Source: Cordilura impudica (taxonomy: Eukaryota > Arthropoda > Insecta > Diptera > Scathophagidae). From it: DNA of 64,000 nt. Both the position numbers and the translations under genes were made by a program. The notes beneath the pieces were generated by a model. It did not search any database. It worked only from the letters and a program-made list of their open reading frames with translations, and was not told where the DNA came from. Location of the stretch: positions 96,145,946 to 96,209,945 of the forward strand of contig OY821517.1 of the NCBI GenBank assembly GCA_963682025.1, given 5' to 3'. This document shows, piece by piece, positions 1 to 10,382 of this stretch. The first letter of the stretch is position 1. Each line of letters opens with the position of its first letter.

Positions 1-1130
1 TTATATGAGGAATAAAGGTCAGTTTATGATCCAATAAAACACCAAGATCTATAAAGTTATCTACTTTATCGAGACAATAATCACCCAGCACATAGTTGAC
101 AGATATCGGCCTCTTTCTGACGAAACGCATATGTTTACACTTTTTAAGGTTTAGCTCCATTAAATTTAAATTACACCAAGAATAAAATGAATTCAAATCA
201 TTTTGGAGAAAAACATGATCAGAGTGTTGATTATAACAGAAGAAAATTTTGACATCATCCGCATACATTAAGATGTTTGAAAAACGAATAACATTCGGAG
301 GATCGTTTATAAACGAAGAAAAAAGAAGCGGTTCAAGATGGCTGCCTTGTGGTACTCCCGACATTACATCTGTCGGCTTTGAAGTAACATTTTTAAAACA
401 TACTTTTTGTGTTCTATTGGTTAAATAAGAATATATCCACTTTACGCAAAGATTTGAAAATCCCATCATATGTAATTTCTTAAGAAGAAGTTTATGATTG
501 ACTTTATCAAAAGCCTTGCTGAAGTCAGTATAAATTGCATCTGTTTGTTTGCGTTCAAGAAAACCACGGTTGACAATTGTAGTAAATTGTAACAGATTTG
601 CAGAGGTTGAGCATATTTTTTGGAAACCATGTTGGAAGGGAGAAATTAACGTATTTACTTGATGGCATAGATAATCCGTTATAATTTTTTAAAAAATTTT
701 AGGTATAATACTTAATTTAGCAATTCCACGACAATTAGTAATATCAGCCTTGTTACCAGATTTGAATAGCGGAATAATGAATGAATCCTTCCACATAATG
801 GGAAAATAACCGTATTTAATTGAGGTATTAAACATGAGTGTTAATGGTACAGATAAAACATCAGCACATTTTATTAAAATACAGAACGGAATTTTGTCTG
901 GACCACTGTTCCAGGAAAATTTAAGTTTTTTCAATTCATTAGAAACAACAGATATAGCAAGAGAAGGAATGGATATAATTTGAGTATCAGTCAATGAATA
1001 TGAGCAGACATTAGAATCAACAAAACTTGCATCGGTGTAAGTAGTAGAGAAGAAGTCAGCAAATAAATTGCATACAATAGTATCATCACAGGATTCATTA
1101 TGTAGAAATTTCATAACAGCAGGATAGCCC
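1..1130 (-). pseudogene. LINE reverse transcriptase, central and C-terminal part
   Basis: The open stretch 1114-689 carries the SGPDKIP and CRGIAKLSIIPKIF motifs typical of the start of a LINE reverse transcriptase. Past a frameshift near 688 the reading continues in another frame through a degraded QGS-type block to the catalytic YADD at 265-254, followed by the CKHMRF region near 140. The enzyme would copy the element's own RNA at a nicked chromosomal target. The frameshift and the broken upstream half make it a pseudogene. The reading runs off the left edge, so thumb and 3' UTR are not visible. Confidence 0.85.
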
Positions 1131-1133
1131 TTA

Positions 1134-2713
1134 GTTATACCCTATACCACTTATGTGGTTCGGGTATAATGACTTTGTGCTGCTGTTTGTAACAGCCAAA
1201 AATATTTGACCTGCACCCATCTTTAATTATACCGATCGAATCAGAATCACTATCTGATTCGATTTAAAGATGTCCGTCCGTCCATCCGTCCGTCCGCCCG
1301 TCTGTGTGTCCATGTAAAGCTTGTAATCAAACTGCAGGTCGCAAATATGAATATATTTTGATGAAGTTTGGTATTTAATCTGCTATCGGCCATGGAATGA
1401 ACGCTATTGAAATTGGTGAGAATAGGTCCATGTTCAGACCTAGCCCCCATACAAATGACCCCTATGAAATCAACATATATTGCCAAATTATCATACAAAT
1501 CTTAGTCAAATTGGGTTTGTATGTATATATTACATCCATTAATCAGTAGTCTAAAAATGATCCCTATTGGACAACTGTTAGTCATAGGCCCCATATAGAG
1601 CTGCTTCCCGATCTTCACTTAAATCTATCAAAAAACAAGTAAGAAAATTATAGTCGGTCTAGACCGACTATGCGATACTTTATACCATGCGTTTAGAAAC
1701 CCTATCTCTTAGGCCCAACTAACTGGACATAGAAAATAAGCAAAAACCAAATTTGAGTAGGATTTTTATTAATTTTTTTGGCTGCAGATATGAAAAAGTT
1801 CATATCGGATTCTATATCCATATGGGTACTAGGTCTAAAAATGGACCGATCCTGATCATGTTTGGTAAAGTCTTTTGTATTTTGCAAATATATATGTATA
1901 TACAAACAAAATTTGAGAAGAATTAGTGCAATATTTTTGTTTTTTAATTGATTTAAGTGAAGATCAGGAAGCAGCTCGATATGGGGCCAAAGGGATCATT
2001 TTTGGACTACTCATTAGTGGATGTAATGAACGCATACAAACCCAATTTGAGTAAGATCTATATGACAATTTGGATCTTATGGCAATTTATGTCGATTTCA
2101 TAGGGGTAATTTGTGTGGGGGCTAGGTCTGAACAGGGACCGATTCTCACCAATTTCAATAGCGTTCATCCCATGGCCGATGAAAGCTTACGTACCAAATT
2201 TCGTCAAAATATATTCATATCTGCGACCTGCAGTTTGATTACAAGCTTTACATGGACACACAGACGGACGGACGGACGGACGGACATTGTTAAATCAACT
2301 CAAAAAGTGATTCTGATTCGATCGGTATAATTAAAGATGGGTCTAGGTCAAATATTTTTAGTTGTTACAAACAGCAGCACAAAGTCATTATACCCAAACC
2401 ACATAGTGGTATAGGGTATAACAATAATAATGCACTGATTATTCTCAAATTTTGTTTGTATAAATTTCTGGAAGATACAAGAGACTTTACCAAACACGGT
2501 CAGGATCAGTCCATTTTTGGGCCTAGTTCCCATATATATATAGCATCCGATATGAACTTTTTCATATCTGCAGCCGAAAAAATTAATAAAAATGCCACTC
2601 AAATTTGGTTTATGCTAATTTTCGATATCCAGTTAGTTGGGCCTGAGAGATAGGGTATCTAGACGCATGGTATAGGGTATCGCATAGTCGGTCTAGACCG
2701 ACTATAATTTTCT
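1134..2713 (+). mobile_element. DINE-1-like non-autonomous Helentron (outer copy)
   Basis: Head at 1134-1634 and tail at 2422-2713 together make one element of about 793 bp, split by an inverted copy of the same family. The head carries ATACCCTATACC at 1137-1148 and the tail its reverse complement at 2669-2680, so the repeats are subterminal and inverted. The head has a CGTC-rich stretch (1268-1312). The tail ends in a perfect 20-bp palindrome at 2685-2704. It sits inside a LINE. Confidence 0.85.
1635..2421 (-). mobile_element. DINE-1-like element, inverted, nested in the outer copy
   Basis: A full-length copy (787 bp) in reverse orientation: it begins with the 3' palindrome at 1651-1670 and ends with the TATACCC head at 2405-2421. 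The GGAC repeat at 2258-2284 is the reverse complement of the CGTC run. Joining 1634 to 2422 restores the sequence found in the uninterrupted copy at 3582-4352. Confidence 0.85.
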
Positions 2714-2719
2714 TACCTG

Positions 2720-3580
2720 TTTTTTTTTCTCTTAGAGTTAACAAATTTGTAGAATGACTTCGGATTTCGTTTAAAATTATTTTTCATTTTGTTCAAATAG
2801 TTTAAATAACATGAATTATTCAGAGTATTATATTCGGCACGATAAATGGAGTATTTTCCATGATCAAAAAGAGATCCAGTTTTCTTATATTTTTTGTAAT
2901 ATTTCTTTTTTTTTATTCTTGATACTAACCAGTTTCCTAGTATTCCAAGGCGGTCCAGAAAGTTTTTTCAAAAATTTTTTAGTAACACATGACTCAATAA
3001 ATGAATACATCTTGTTATAGAAAGCTTCAGTCATCTGATTAATGGCACGAGTTGTACCATTAGATAGCGATAATAAATCATGCCAGTTTGTATAATTTAT
3101 AAGTTCATTAAACATAGTGTAATTCTTTTGAGCGAAACAAAAAACTTTAACACTTTTTTTAGGTGTATCTACAAGTCCAGATGGAGTGGATATATTTACT
3201 TCAATAGTAGGGTGATATCCATCTTCAGGAATAGAAATAGGGTTTGATCGCTTCGTAAAACATTCAGTAACATCATTAACAAATATTAAATCCAATAATT
3301 TTTAATGATCATTAAGAATTCCATTTAATTGAAAATGATGTAAATCAAAAAAAAAAAATATTAAAAAGCTCATCACATTTATCATTTGATTTAGTCGGAA
3401 CAAAGTATTTTTCTTCAGGTAAGAACTTCCACGAAATTGAAGGCAAATTGAAATCTCCAAGAACAATAACAGAGTCATCCGGATTCGCAGAACGTACATC
3501 AGACTTAATAGCTTCTCCATATCTAACATATGAAGACTGCGGAGACGATGGAGGGATGTATTAGCAAGTAACAAATATTT
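2720..3580 (-). pseudogene. LINE endonuclease, C-terminal half, and linker to RT
   Basis: On the minus strand the reading 3575-3370 contains VLGDFN, the metal-binding block of exonuclease-endonuclease-phosphatase (EEP) nucleases. After a shift near 3300, in an A/T run at 3346-3360, it continues as LDLIFVND (3295-3270) and GYHPTIEV, which correspond to the end of an EEP domain. Residues after this (3200-2885) are the linker leading to RT. The piece joins in sense to 4365-4660 upstream and 1-1130 downstream once the DINE copies are removed. The homopolymer frameshift shows it is dead. Confidence 0.8.
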
Positions 3581-3581
3581 T

Positions 3582-4352
3582 TTATACCCTATACCACTAT
3601 GTGGTTTGGGTATAATGACTTTGTGCTGCTGTTTGTAACAACCAAAAATATTTCACCTAGACCCATCTGTAATTATACCGATCGAATCAGAATCACTTTT
3701 TGAGTTGATTTAACAATGTCCGTCCGTCCGTCCGTCCGTCCGTCTGTGTGTCCATGTTAACCTTGTAAGCAAACTGCAGGTCGCAAATATGCATATATTT
3801 TGATGAAATTTGGTATCGGCCATGGGATGAACGCTATTGAAATTGGTGAGACTCAGTCCATGTTCAGACCTAGCCCGCATACAAATTACCCCTATGAATC
3901 GACATAAATTGCCATAAGATCCAAATTGTCATATAGATCTTACTCAAATTGGGTTTGTATGCGTTCATTACATCCATTAATGAGTAGTCCAAAAATGATC
4001 CCTTTGGACCCATATAGACTGCTTCCCGCTCTTCACTTAAATCTATTAAAAACAAAAATATTCCACTGATACTTCTCAAATTTTGTTTGTATATATTTTT
4101 GCAAAATACAAGAGACCTTACCAAACATGGTCAGGATCGGTCCATTTTTGGGCGTAGTCCCCATATAGTAATAGCATCCGGTATGAAATTTTTCATATCT
4201 GCAGCCAAAAAAATTAATAAAAATCCCACTCAAATATGGTTTTTGCTTATTTACTATGTCCAGTTAGTTGGGCCTAAGCGATAGGGTTTCTAAACGCATG
4301 CTATAGGGTATCATATAGTCGGTCTAGACCGACTATAATTTTCTTACTTGTT
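3582..4352 (+). mobile_element. DINE-1-like element, complete copy
   Basis: The best uninterrupted reference for the family in this window (771 bp). It has the subterminal repeat at 3584-3595, CGTC microsatellite at 3719-3745, core, degenerate tail repeat near 4301-4312 and the perfect 20-bp palindrome at 4316-4335 followed by a T-rich end. It splits the endonuclease domain of the LINE. Confidence 0.85.
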
Positions 4353-4364
4353 TATGGTTGTATT

Positions 4365-4660
4365 TAATTAAAACTGCAACGAATTAGATGTTTAAAGAGG
4401 AATCAATTAATAAAACCTCAGATGATAAGATACTTGAGACAGCAATAAGAACGCCACCGCCATTCATCTTATTGCAACGGTCACGTCTAAAAATATTATA
4501 TTTATTACAAAATATTTCAGTATTTAAAAAGGTATGATTAAGCCAAGTTTCAGTAAATACGATAATATGATGACTTATGTTGAAACTTTCAATATATAAA
4601 GTTGACAGTTTAGTTCTCAGACGACGAACGTTTTGGTAAACTAATGAAATATTTTCACCA
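4365..4660 (-). pseudogene. LINE endonuclease, N-terminal half
   Basis: Minus-strand reading shows YQNVRRLRTK, then FTETWLN with the catalytic glutamate, then FRRDRCNKMNGGGVLIAV. These are the first blocks of an apurinic-type EEP endonuclease of LINE ORF2. It starts just downstream of the ORF1 end and is cut at 4352 by a DINE-like insertion. The remaining half lies at 2720-3580. No long ORF is open because of small lesions and the insertion, but the motif order is clear. Confidence 0.75.
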
Positions 4661-4670
4661 GTAAGATCTT

Positions 4671-5240
4671 TTAGTTTTTTGGAACGTTTGAATCAGTTTG
4701 AGGAAGGCGGCCAAATATATATTCTCGAACGAACGTATTTTCAGGCCAAAAGTTACGATCAATAATACGGTCAAAAAGATCATAAGAAACGGTAATTTTA
4801 AAGGATGTGATAGATCTAGGTTGAGAAAAAAACGAACTTATATGTCGAAATTTCTGCTTTTTGGCCCAACTTAGATCTAACAAAGGTATCGACATCTTCA
4901 GCAGTAGTATCAATCGCTAAACGCGAGATAAAAACAGATTTCTTTTTGGAGGAACAGCTCTCAGCGAAACAATTTGGCCAGCATTTATCACAGGACAAGT
5001 ATTTGTATAAGGCACAGGTTTATTTAATGGCACTTCAGCAAAGCCCACAGGCAAATCAGCATTACAATTAATTACTGAGGCATCAGATGTTAATGTTACT
5101 GAACTCGTAGGAACAGCAGGAAGATTATCAGATTTATCTTTATTTGTATTTCGTGACGATTTACTACGTTTTGGAGAATATTGAGGTGGAGATTTTAAAT
5201 TATCTAATGATTTATAATCATCAAATTTATGTATGTTTAT
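4671..5240 (-). pseudogene. LINE ORF1 protein, C-terminal part
   Basis: Two overlapping minus-strand frames (4998-4816 and 4913-4671) together give the block FISRLAIDTTAEDVDTFV followed by SFKITVSYDLFDRIID and FWPENTFVREY. This matches the C-terminal RRM-like region of ORF1 proteins in Jockey/CR1-type insect LINEs, RNA-binding proteins that coat the element transcript. A frameshift joins the two frames near 4830. The serine/lysine-rich stretch at 5000-5200 is the linker. The N terminus, often a PHD-type finger in this family, is missing at the DINE boundary near 5250. Confidence 0.7.
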
Positions 5241-5249
5241 TGCATCAAA

Positions 5250-5612
5250 CAGTATTTATAAATAAACCCTATAGGAAAATTTAGTTATAGCACCCATATA
5301 AAACTGCTCCCGATCGTCACTTGAAACTATCAAAAACAAAAATATTGCAAAGAATTTTCTGAAATTTGATTTGTTTATGTTTTTGCCAAATATAAGTGAC
5401 TTACTAAATATGGTCAGGATCGGTGCATTTTTGGACCTAGTCCCCATATAGATAAAGCATCCAATATGAACTTCTTCATATCTGCAGCCAAAAAATTTGG
5501 TTTATGCTTATTTTATATATCCAAATAGATAGACCTAAGCGATAGGCGCTCTAAGCGCATGGTATAGGGTATTGCATAGTCGATCAAGACCGACTAGAAT
5601 TTTCTTACTTAT
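5250..5612 (+). mobile_element. DINE-1-like element, old tail fragment
   Basis: Matches only the tail half of the family, from the CCCGATC..CACTT block to the terminal hairpin. The palindrome at 5577-5596 has decayed at its centre (CGATCAAG instead of CGGTCTAG), so this copy looks older than its neighbours. It marks the 5' limit of the LINE and lies beside the errantivirus LTR. Confidence 0.75.
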
Positions 5613-6614
5613 CAATTTGGTCACTAGTGATTGCTTATTGAAATATCATAAAACTAATTTTATTTTCATTAGCCGTAACAAGATTTGCATCAAACCGCGT
5701 AAATAGAACTCGGGACTCATTCCTACTATTTTTCTTACCACAATTAACGAAACTTGTAACTGATAGCTCTAACAAATAAGGAAAGCATTTACATGGTGCC
5801 AATCGCATTGAAATTTATGATGCACTACTTTATGCTTATCTGACAGTGTTATTATTGGCCGAAGTGTACGAGTACAGTTAAAAAAAAAATATAATTTACG
5901 CTTACCAGAACAAAATATGAGACTGCACGATTTGTTTGATGAATATTACGGAAGGCTAATATTTCGTTCACTCATGTCTCAAAACCATTTTTACATATAA
6001 ATTAATTTGGGAGTTAAACACTACGTGTTTCTTTTCGTTCTATTGTGAACTTTAACTGATTCTATATTGATTAAACATGGTTCTTAAATACTAAAAATCT
6101 TAAGTCTAACATTATGTTTTCATTTTACAAATTATTTTCCATAGTTTTATTCTTATTCTACTTAGTGCTAATTCCCTAAATTGACAAACAGGTGTCAATG
6201 TGAGAAACTTGTTAATCATGAGTGTATGATTTGCATTTCATTTCTCATGATTTAGTTACTCTACTTATTACTATTTTCCCTATATTGACAGACAGTTGCT
6301 CAGTGTGAGACACTTAAAGATTGGGATTAATTCCTGAAAGTTTGGCGTGAAATTAGCTGTGGGAAAATAGGTCATAATTTATTTGGCCTGGTGTGATTTT
6401 GAGTTGTGGCAACTTGTGCCACAGTTTTTGGTGGGAAAGGTGGATGCAATGTTAACTTGTGTTAACTTGCAGCACACTTATTGTGGGAACAATAGGTTAT
6501 TCACACGGGTGTTAACTTTGAAATTGTTTAACCAGGTGTGGCTTTTGTGACAACTTGTGTCTTGTGTTTGGTGGGAAAAATTGTTAAACGCTACTTGAGT
6601 TAACGGAGTTAACT
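5613..6614 (-). repeat. Errantivirus 3' LTR (outer boundary uncertain)
   Basis: The LTR start is set at 6614 because the minus strand there reads AGTTAAC directly after a purine-rich tract, the arrangement of gypsy-group LTRs. No second LTR is present for comparison, so the outer end is not determined; gypsy-type LTRs are often about 0.5 kb, so the true end may be near 6100 and the rest flanking DNA. An imperfect direct repeat lies at 6160-6225 and 6270-6330. Confidence 0.45.
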
Positions 6615-6626
6615 ACTCCCCCTCTA
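6615..6626 (-). promoter_or_regulatory. Polypurine tract of the errantivirus
   Basis: The minus strand reads TAGAGGGGGAGT immediately before the LTR start. This purine-rich tract would prime plus-strand DNA synthesis during reverse transcription. It overlaps the coding end of env, as in gypsy. Confidence 0.7.
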
Positions 6627-7985
6627 AAAAGGAAGTCGTCCTCGGCTTTTTCAAGTTTGCCCTGTGGGTTTATTATGATTTCACTTATATCTTTCTCTTC
6701 TGCTTCTGCTGTAAATTTTCGTTTTATTAGGCGGTACAATAGTAGAGAAATCATTGAGAGAATGATCGCGAGAAAGAGGGAGTTGTAAACTGTAGCATGA
6801 GTTGTGATTTTCTTTGTAAAATTTTCTAGATGATAAAGATTTCTAAATTATAGTTCGTTAAGAACGGGTAAGGATAGTTGCTTTATGTGTTGTGTAATAG
6901 TCACTGTGTGGGCCAACGGAATTTCCGGGCTATGAAAGATATTGCGCTTTTTGTTCTCAAAAAGCGTTTAATTGACACTGATTGATTCCTTGAATGTTAC
7001 AAGGTAAGTACCGTTTATACGAGTTGGTGATTTTTCCATCTGTCGAATTATCGCATTATTAATGATAAGAATAACGTCCGTAACCTCCGAGATGGGCGGT
7101 AAATGGACTGTTAACTCGTAGCAATTCGCTTTGTAAGTATTAAGAATATTTTTCAAGCAAGTATTTTTAGAAAATGATTCTTTACAGAAAGTGGTAATAC
7201 TTTTCCTGTTGCAGTCTTTTGGATTCAAAATTTAAAATTTTATTGTTATGAGAAACAGGACGAATTGAGGCTGCATTACAGAAGTTGTCAATAATTGGAA
7301 ATCTTATATAAAAATTAATAATATCGTTATTCTGGATTATTTTAAACTTACTATTTATCAATAAATCATTTATGCTTACATCGAAATTTTCAAGCTTAAG
7401 AATAAATTTTATTTCCTCATTATCTAGTATAGTGGGATTAATAACATCAGCTTTGGCTAGTGCTATTGATAAGGCGCACTTTTCTAGGTCCTTAGTGATT
7501 GCCTTAGTTCTAGTGCTTGCTAATTCATAAATATATAAGGTGTTTATTTCGGAGGGTTCGCTTTTTGTTATTAAACTGTTCACAGCTTCTGTAAGTTTGT
7601 TTATTTGTCCTGTATTCTAGTGTTTATAACTATCTGGTTTTCATTGTTTTGTAATAACAGTTCTGTTTTTGTTTTTAGTTCGTTCAAATCGTTATAGTCC
7701 GGTATGCCTGCTATAATTTTTAATGCTGCCCCTAGAAAGTTAAGGCTGCCTGCCTATAGGCGATGAATTTTAACAGTATCCAAGAGTCGATCTATCTGTT
7801 GTAAGTATAGTTCTAAAATCTTCTGCATGTGGGACTGCGGGATGTGCTCTATTAAAGTCTCCGCGTCTCTTCTAAATTGTTGGTACTTTGTTAAGTTAGT
7901 CAAATGTGCGAGTGAACCAAAGTCCTTAAAGATAGCTACATGTCCTTCTGTGTTGGGGATATATTTTGACGCAACGTGCTATCTC
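6620..7985 (-). pseudogene. env: Errantivirus envelope protein (baculovirus F-like), broken
   Basis: Minus-strand fragments in several frames match errantiviral envelope proteins: an N-terminal part at 7960-7600, then the open stretches 7583-7182 (with PVSHNN and ILNFE) and 7228-6968 (with INGTYLVTFKE). A hydrophobic membrane segment is readable at about 6785-6727 and is followed by a short basic and acidic tail running into the polypurine tract. Such proteins are membrane fusion glycoproteins related to baculovirus F. Frame changes near 7590, 7200 and 6850 and an in-frame stop break the gene. It directly abuts a shortened integrase, pointing to an internal deletion. Confidence 0.8.
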
Positions 7986-8513
7986 CGTTAAGTTCGAGTA
8001 CAATCTTTCCACTTGTGCTTTAACAATTTTTTTTATGTAATTTGCCTGATATGCTTTTTCATTATCCGACACGATTAGTTTTGTCCGCTTAAATCTATTC
8101 AGGATCTGAAAAAGGACATTTCTAACATCAATTAAATTTCTTGATGCGATTGAAATTACGCTTGCCAATTTAGAAAATTTGTCAATACATGTTAAAAAAT
8201 GTTGGCCGTTCGTCGAAAATATATCAATATATAGTATGTGGCCTGGATGTTCAGGGACACGGGTATCGCCAATTATATTATTTGTTGCTCTTCTGTTGTA
8301 CCTGTTCTCCAAACAAATTTTGCAGTTTCTACTAATAGTGTTAAGTATTTTTTTCATGTCTGGGAAGAAGTAGCCTTCCAACAATTGTTCTAAATTCTCG
8401 TTTGCCGACCTATGTGCACGATTATGCTCAGTATGTGCCGTTTCCACATGGTTGTTTCGATTCGTTAAATCGATAACCAGCCTTTCGGTATGAACGAACT
8501 TTACCGACGGCAT
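7970..8513 (-). pseudogene. Errantivirus integrase, internally deleted
   Basis: The 195-codon minus-strand stretch (8513-7926) begins with an H-H-C-C zinc-binding module (EHNRAHR, then CKICL) and continues into the catalytic core with YIDIF (first aspartate) and IVSDNEKA (second aspartate). The glutamate block QVERLYSNLTEIARC follows only about 18 residues after the second aspartate, whereas retroviral-type integrases keep about 35. This implies an in-frame loss inside the core. The C-terminal domain is gone and env-like sequence follows. It would have inserted the element DNA into chromosomes; it cannot be functional as is. Confidence 0.85.
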
Positions 8514-8612
8514 AATTTTCCTCCGCTGAAGATAACTTTCTGGATGTCATGGTTATTGGGCGTCCATTTTCTGACAAGATAGCACACAGCGCATGATTTG
8601 AAGCATCTGTAG

Positions 8613-9456
8613 TTAACTCAAACGGTTTTTCAAAATCTGGGTAAAGTTGTAGAACATCCTCTGATGCGAGTATTTGTTTAATTTTCTTAAGAGCATGAAT
8701 TGCTCGTCATCAAGCGTAATCTTAACGTGCCTGGATTTGTTTGCTCCAATATGACCATTTTCACCGCGTAAATACTTAGTAAGTGGTTGTGCTATTGCGG
8801 CGTAGTCTTCCATAATTTTCTTTAATAACCCGAGAGGCCAAGGAATTATCTAAGGGCCCTGAAGGATGTTAGCGTTTCGTAGTTGATTATGCCGGGTGAA
8901 GTCTTAATATCTTTCTGTGAGACAACGAATCCCAAGTATTCGACCTCTTGTCTAAAAAAATTTTGATTTTTCAATCGAAATCCGCGCTTTAGTCAAATCG
9001 CCTAATATTGAGTCAATACATATATTGTAGGTGGCTGTTTTCATCCGGGAAAAAAATCATTATGTCATCGATATAACGTGACAGGATTTCCTTATATATG
9101 GTCTGAGGATGTCGTCTATGGCTCTTTGGAAGATGCCTGGTGCATTTTTGGGACCAAATGGGATAGTTAATATTAAAAGCGGTCTTTTTGCGATCTTTTT
9201 CTGCCAATAAAATTTGGTTGAATCCTGATTTCGGGTCGAGTGTTTAAAAATATTTTGATTTTCCAAGATTACTCAGTATAGGAATTGTATCAGGAATTGC
9301 GTATTTATCTGAAATTGTCTTATCATTAAGTTTCCTAAAATCGATTAGCAATGGCAGTTTAAGTTTGCCATTTTCATCTAACACTTTCCTATATACCACA
9401 TGTATTGCAGAATTATATGGCGAACATGAAGGTCTTATTATGCCGTTATTTAGCAA
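8613..9456 (-). pseudogene. Errantivirus reverse transcriptase and RNase H region
   Basis: On the minus strand, 9456-9244 encodes the RT start (GIIRPSCSPYNS, LLIDFRKLND). After frame changes near 9250 and 9200 it continues with LTIPFGPKNAPGIFQRA and the catalytic YIDDIMIF at about 9088-9060. The stretch 8813-8613 (MEDYAAIAQPLTKYL) is the connection to RNase H. Block order and sequence are those of Ty3/Gypsy elements. Several frameshifts and stops separate the blocks, so no polymerase can be made. Confidence 0.9.
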
Positions 9457-9473
9457 AGATTTTATCCCTGTAT

Positions 9474-10000
9474 TTATGAAACCGGCCGCCGATATTGGAT
9501 AAGGGTATGACTTAGAATAAATTGGTTCGTTGTGGTTGTTTTAATAGTTGCAGCTATATTTGTGTTATGGGGAAGTGCCCCATCTGTAAATGCGAAGTGA
9601 TCCATTATTGCCAGAAATTCAATTCTGATGCTAAGTGGAGTAGAGGAGGAATCTATTTCTATACTATTTATTCCCCCTGGGGAAACATAGCTTAATTTCT
9701 CCTCCATATTTTTAAATCGCAATACATGGTTTTTTGTATCAATTTCTGCTCCAACTTTTTTTAAAAATTCATAACCTGTTATAGCATCAACTGTTGCTAG
9801 GCTTGGCAAGATAAAAAAAATTGTCCCTTTGGCCCAACAGTGAAACTTCGCATACTTTTGTAACATAAGTTTCACCAGTCACGGTTCTTATTTTAAGTTG
9901 TTTATCGGTATTCGATATATTCTATAAATTACTCAAGTTCTTGATATAATTTAATGAAGTGCCTGTGTAAGTTAGTATATTGAGCTTCTGCTCCTTGTTC
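9474..10000 (-). pseudogene. Errantivirus protease region and RT leader
   Basis: The minus-strand stretch 9875-9474 contains FFILPSLATVDAITGYEFLKKVGAEID followed by a variable leader ahead of RT. The ITGYEFLKK..AEID block is typical of the end of the aspartic protease domain in gypsy-group pol. The protease active-site triad would lie upstream, past 9875, where the frame is broken and I do not see it clearly. Confidence 0.65.
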
Positions 10001-10039
10001 AAGGTTTTCGAAATGGAAGGCAGACTCGGGTTTACTCTA

Positions 10040-10330
10040 AAAAATTAAACTATTTTTCTATTGGTTCCTATAAAATATTGTTAGTTCTTTGAACCTTATG
10101 GTTGACCCTGGGGGTCTTTTAGGTGCTTGCTGTTGCTGATGCATTTGTGCGCTTCACATTGCACTACGGAGGCTCCTATCTACCTCCATAGGTTCGTCTG
10201 ATTGGTTTCGTCTTCTGTTCTTATTACTGTCCCCATTGTTCTGTATCTGTTATTCCAGTAGGTAGTGGCGAAGTTATAGCGAACCTAGTTTGTGCCAAAG
10301 CGAGAGCAGAAGGCAAAGGGGGTCTCAAAC
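10040..10330 (-). pseudogene. Errantivirus gag, C-terminal remnant
   Basis: Minus-strand reading shows RRNQSDEPMEVDRSLRS near 10215-10165, resembling the acidic PMEVDxSLR tail of errantiviral Gag proteins, and a preceding segment at 10325-10240. The reading is in two frames. The upstream boundary coincides with a DINE tail at 10331, so the rest of gag was lost. Confidence 0.55.
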
Positions 10331-10382
10331 CATGGTATAGGGTATTGTATAGTCGGTCTAGACCGACTACACTTTTTTTACT
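10331..10382 (+). mobile_element. DINE-1-like element, terminal fragment
   Basis: Only the last ~50 bp are left: the GGTATAGGGTAT repeat, the perfect 20-bp palindrome at 10350-10369 and a T-rich end. The intact palindrome contrasts with the loss of everything upstream and marks the breakpoint that removed the errantivirus 5' half. Confidence 0.75.

Larger units (their letters stand above)
1..5249 (-). mobile_element. Non-LTR retrotransposon (Jockey/CR1-like LINE), split by two insertions
   Basis: Read on the minus strand, the pieces at 5240-4671 (ORF1 end), 4660-4365 (endonuclease start), 3575-2760 (endonuclease end) and 1130-1 (reverse transcriptase) follow the order of a two-ORF LINE. They are separated by DINE-like insertions at 3582-4352 and 1134-2713. 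The 3' end lies beyond the window and the 5' end is cut off by the DINE tail starting near 5250. Family is inferred from the ORF1 style, the EEP endonuclease and the YADDVKIF block; the exact clade is uncertain. Confidence 0.85.
5613..10330 (-). mobile_element. Errantivirus (Ty3/Gypsy with env), 5'-truncated and decayed
   Basis: Minus-strand order is gag end (10330-10040), protease region (9875-9474), RT and RNase H (9456-8613), integrase (8513-7970), env (7985-6620), polypurine tract and 3' LTR starting at 6614. Presence of an env of the baculovirus-F type and a polypurine tract overlapping the env end are features of insect gypsy-group errantiviruses. The 5' LTR, primer-binding site and most of gag are missing where a DINE tail begins. 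Frameshifts in every gene show an inactive copy. The LTR outer limit is uncertain. Confidence 0.85.

Noticed and set aside
2070..2653. Open frames on both strands within the DINE copies
   Set aside because: The same peptides recur in several frames and copies of a non-coding repeat; no known protein motif.
3302..3574. 90-codon minus-strand frame as a separate gene
   Set aside because: Most of it is a shadow frame of the LINE endonuclease, which reads GDFN in the neighbouring frame.
4316..4335. 20-bp palindrome as a transcription terminator or site-specific recombination site
   Set aside because: It occurs at the same place in every DINE-like copy, so it is the terminal hairpin of the element.
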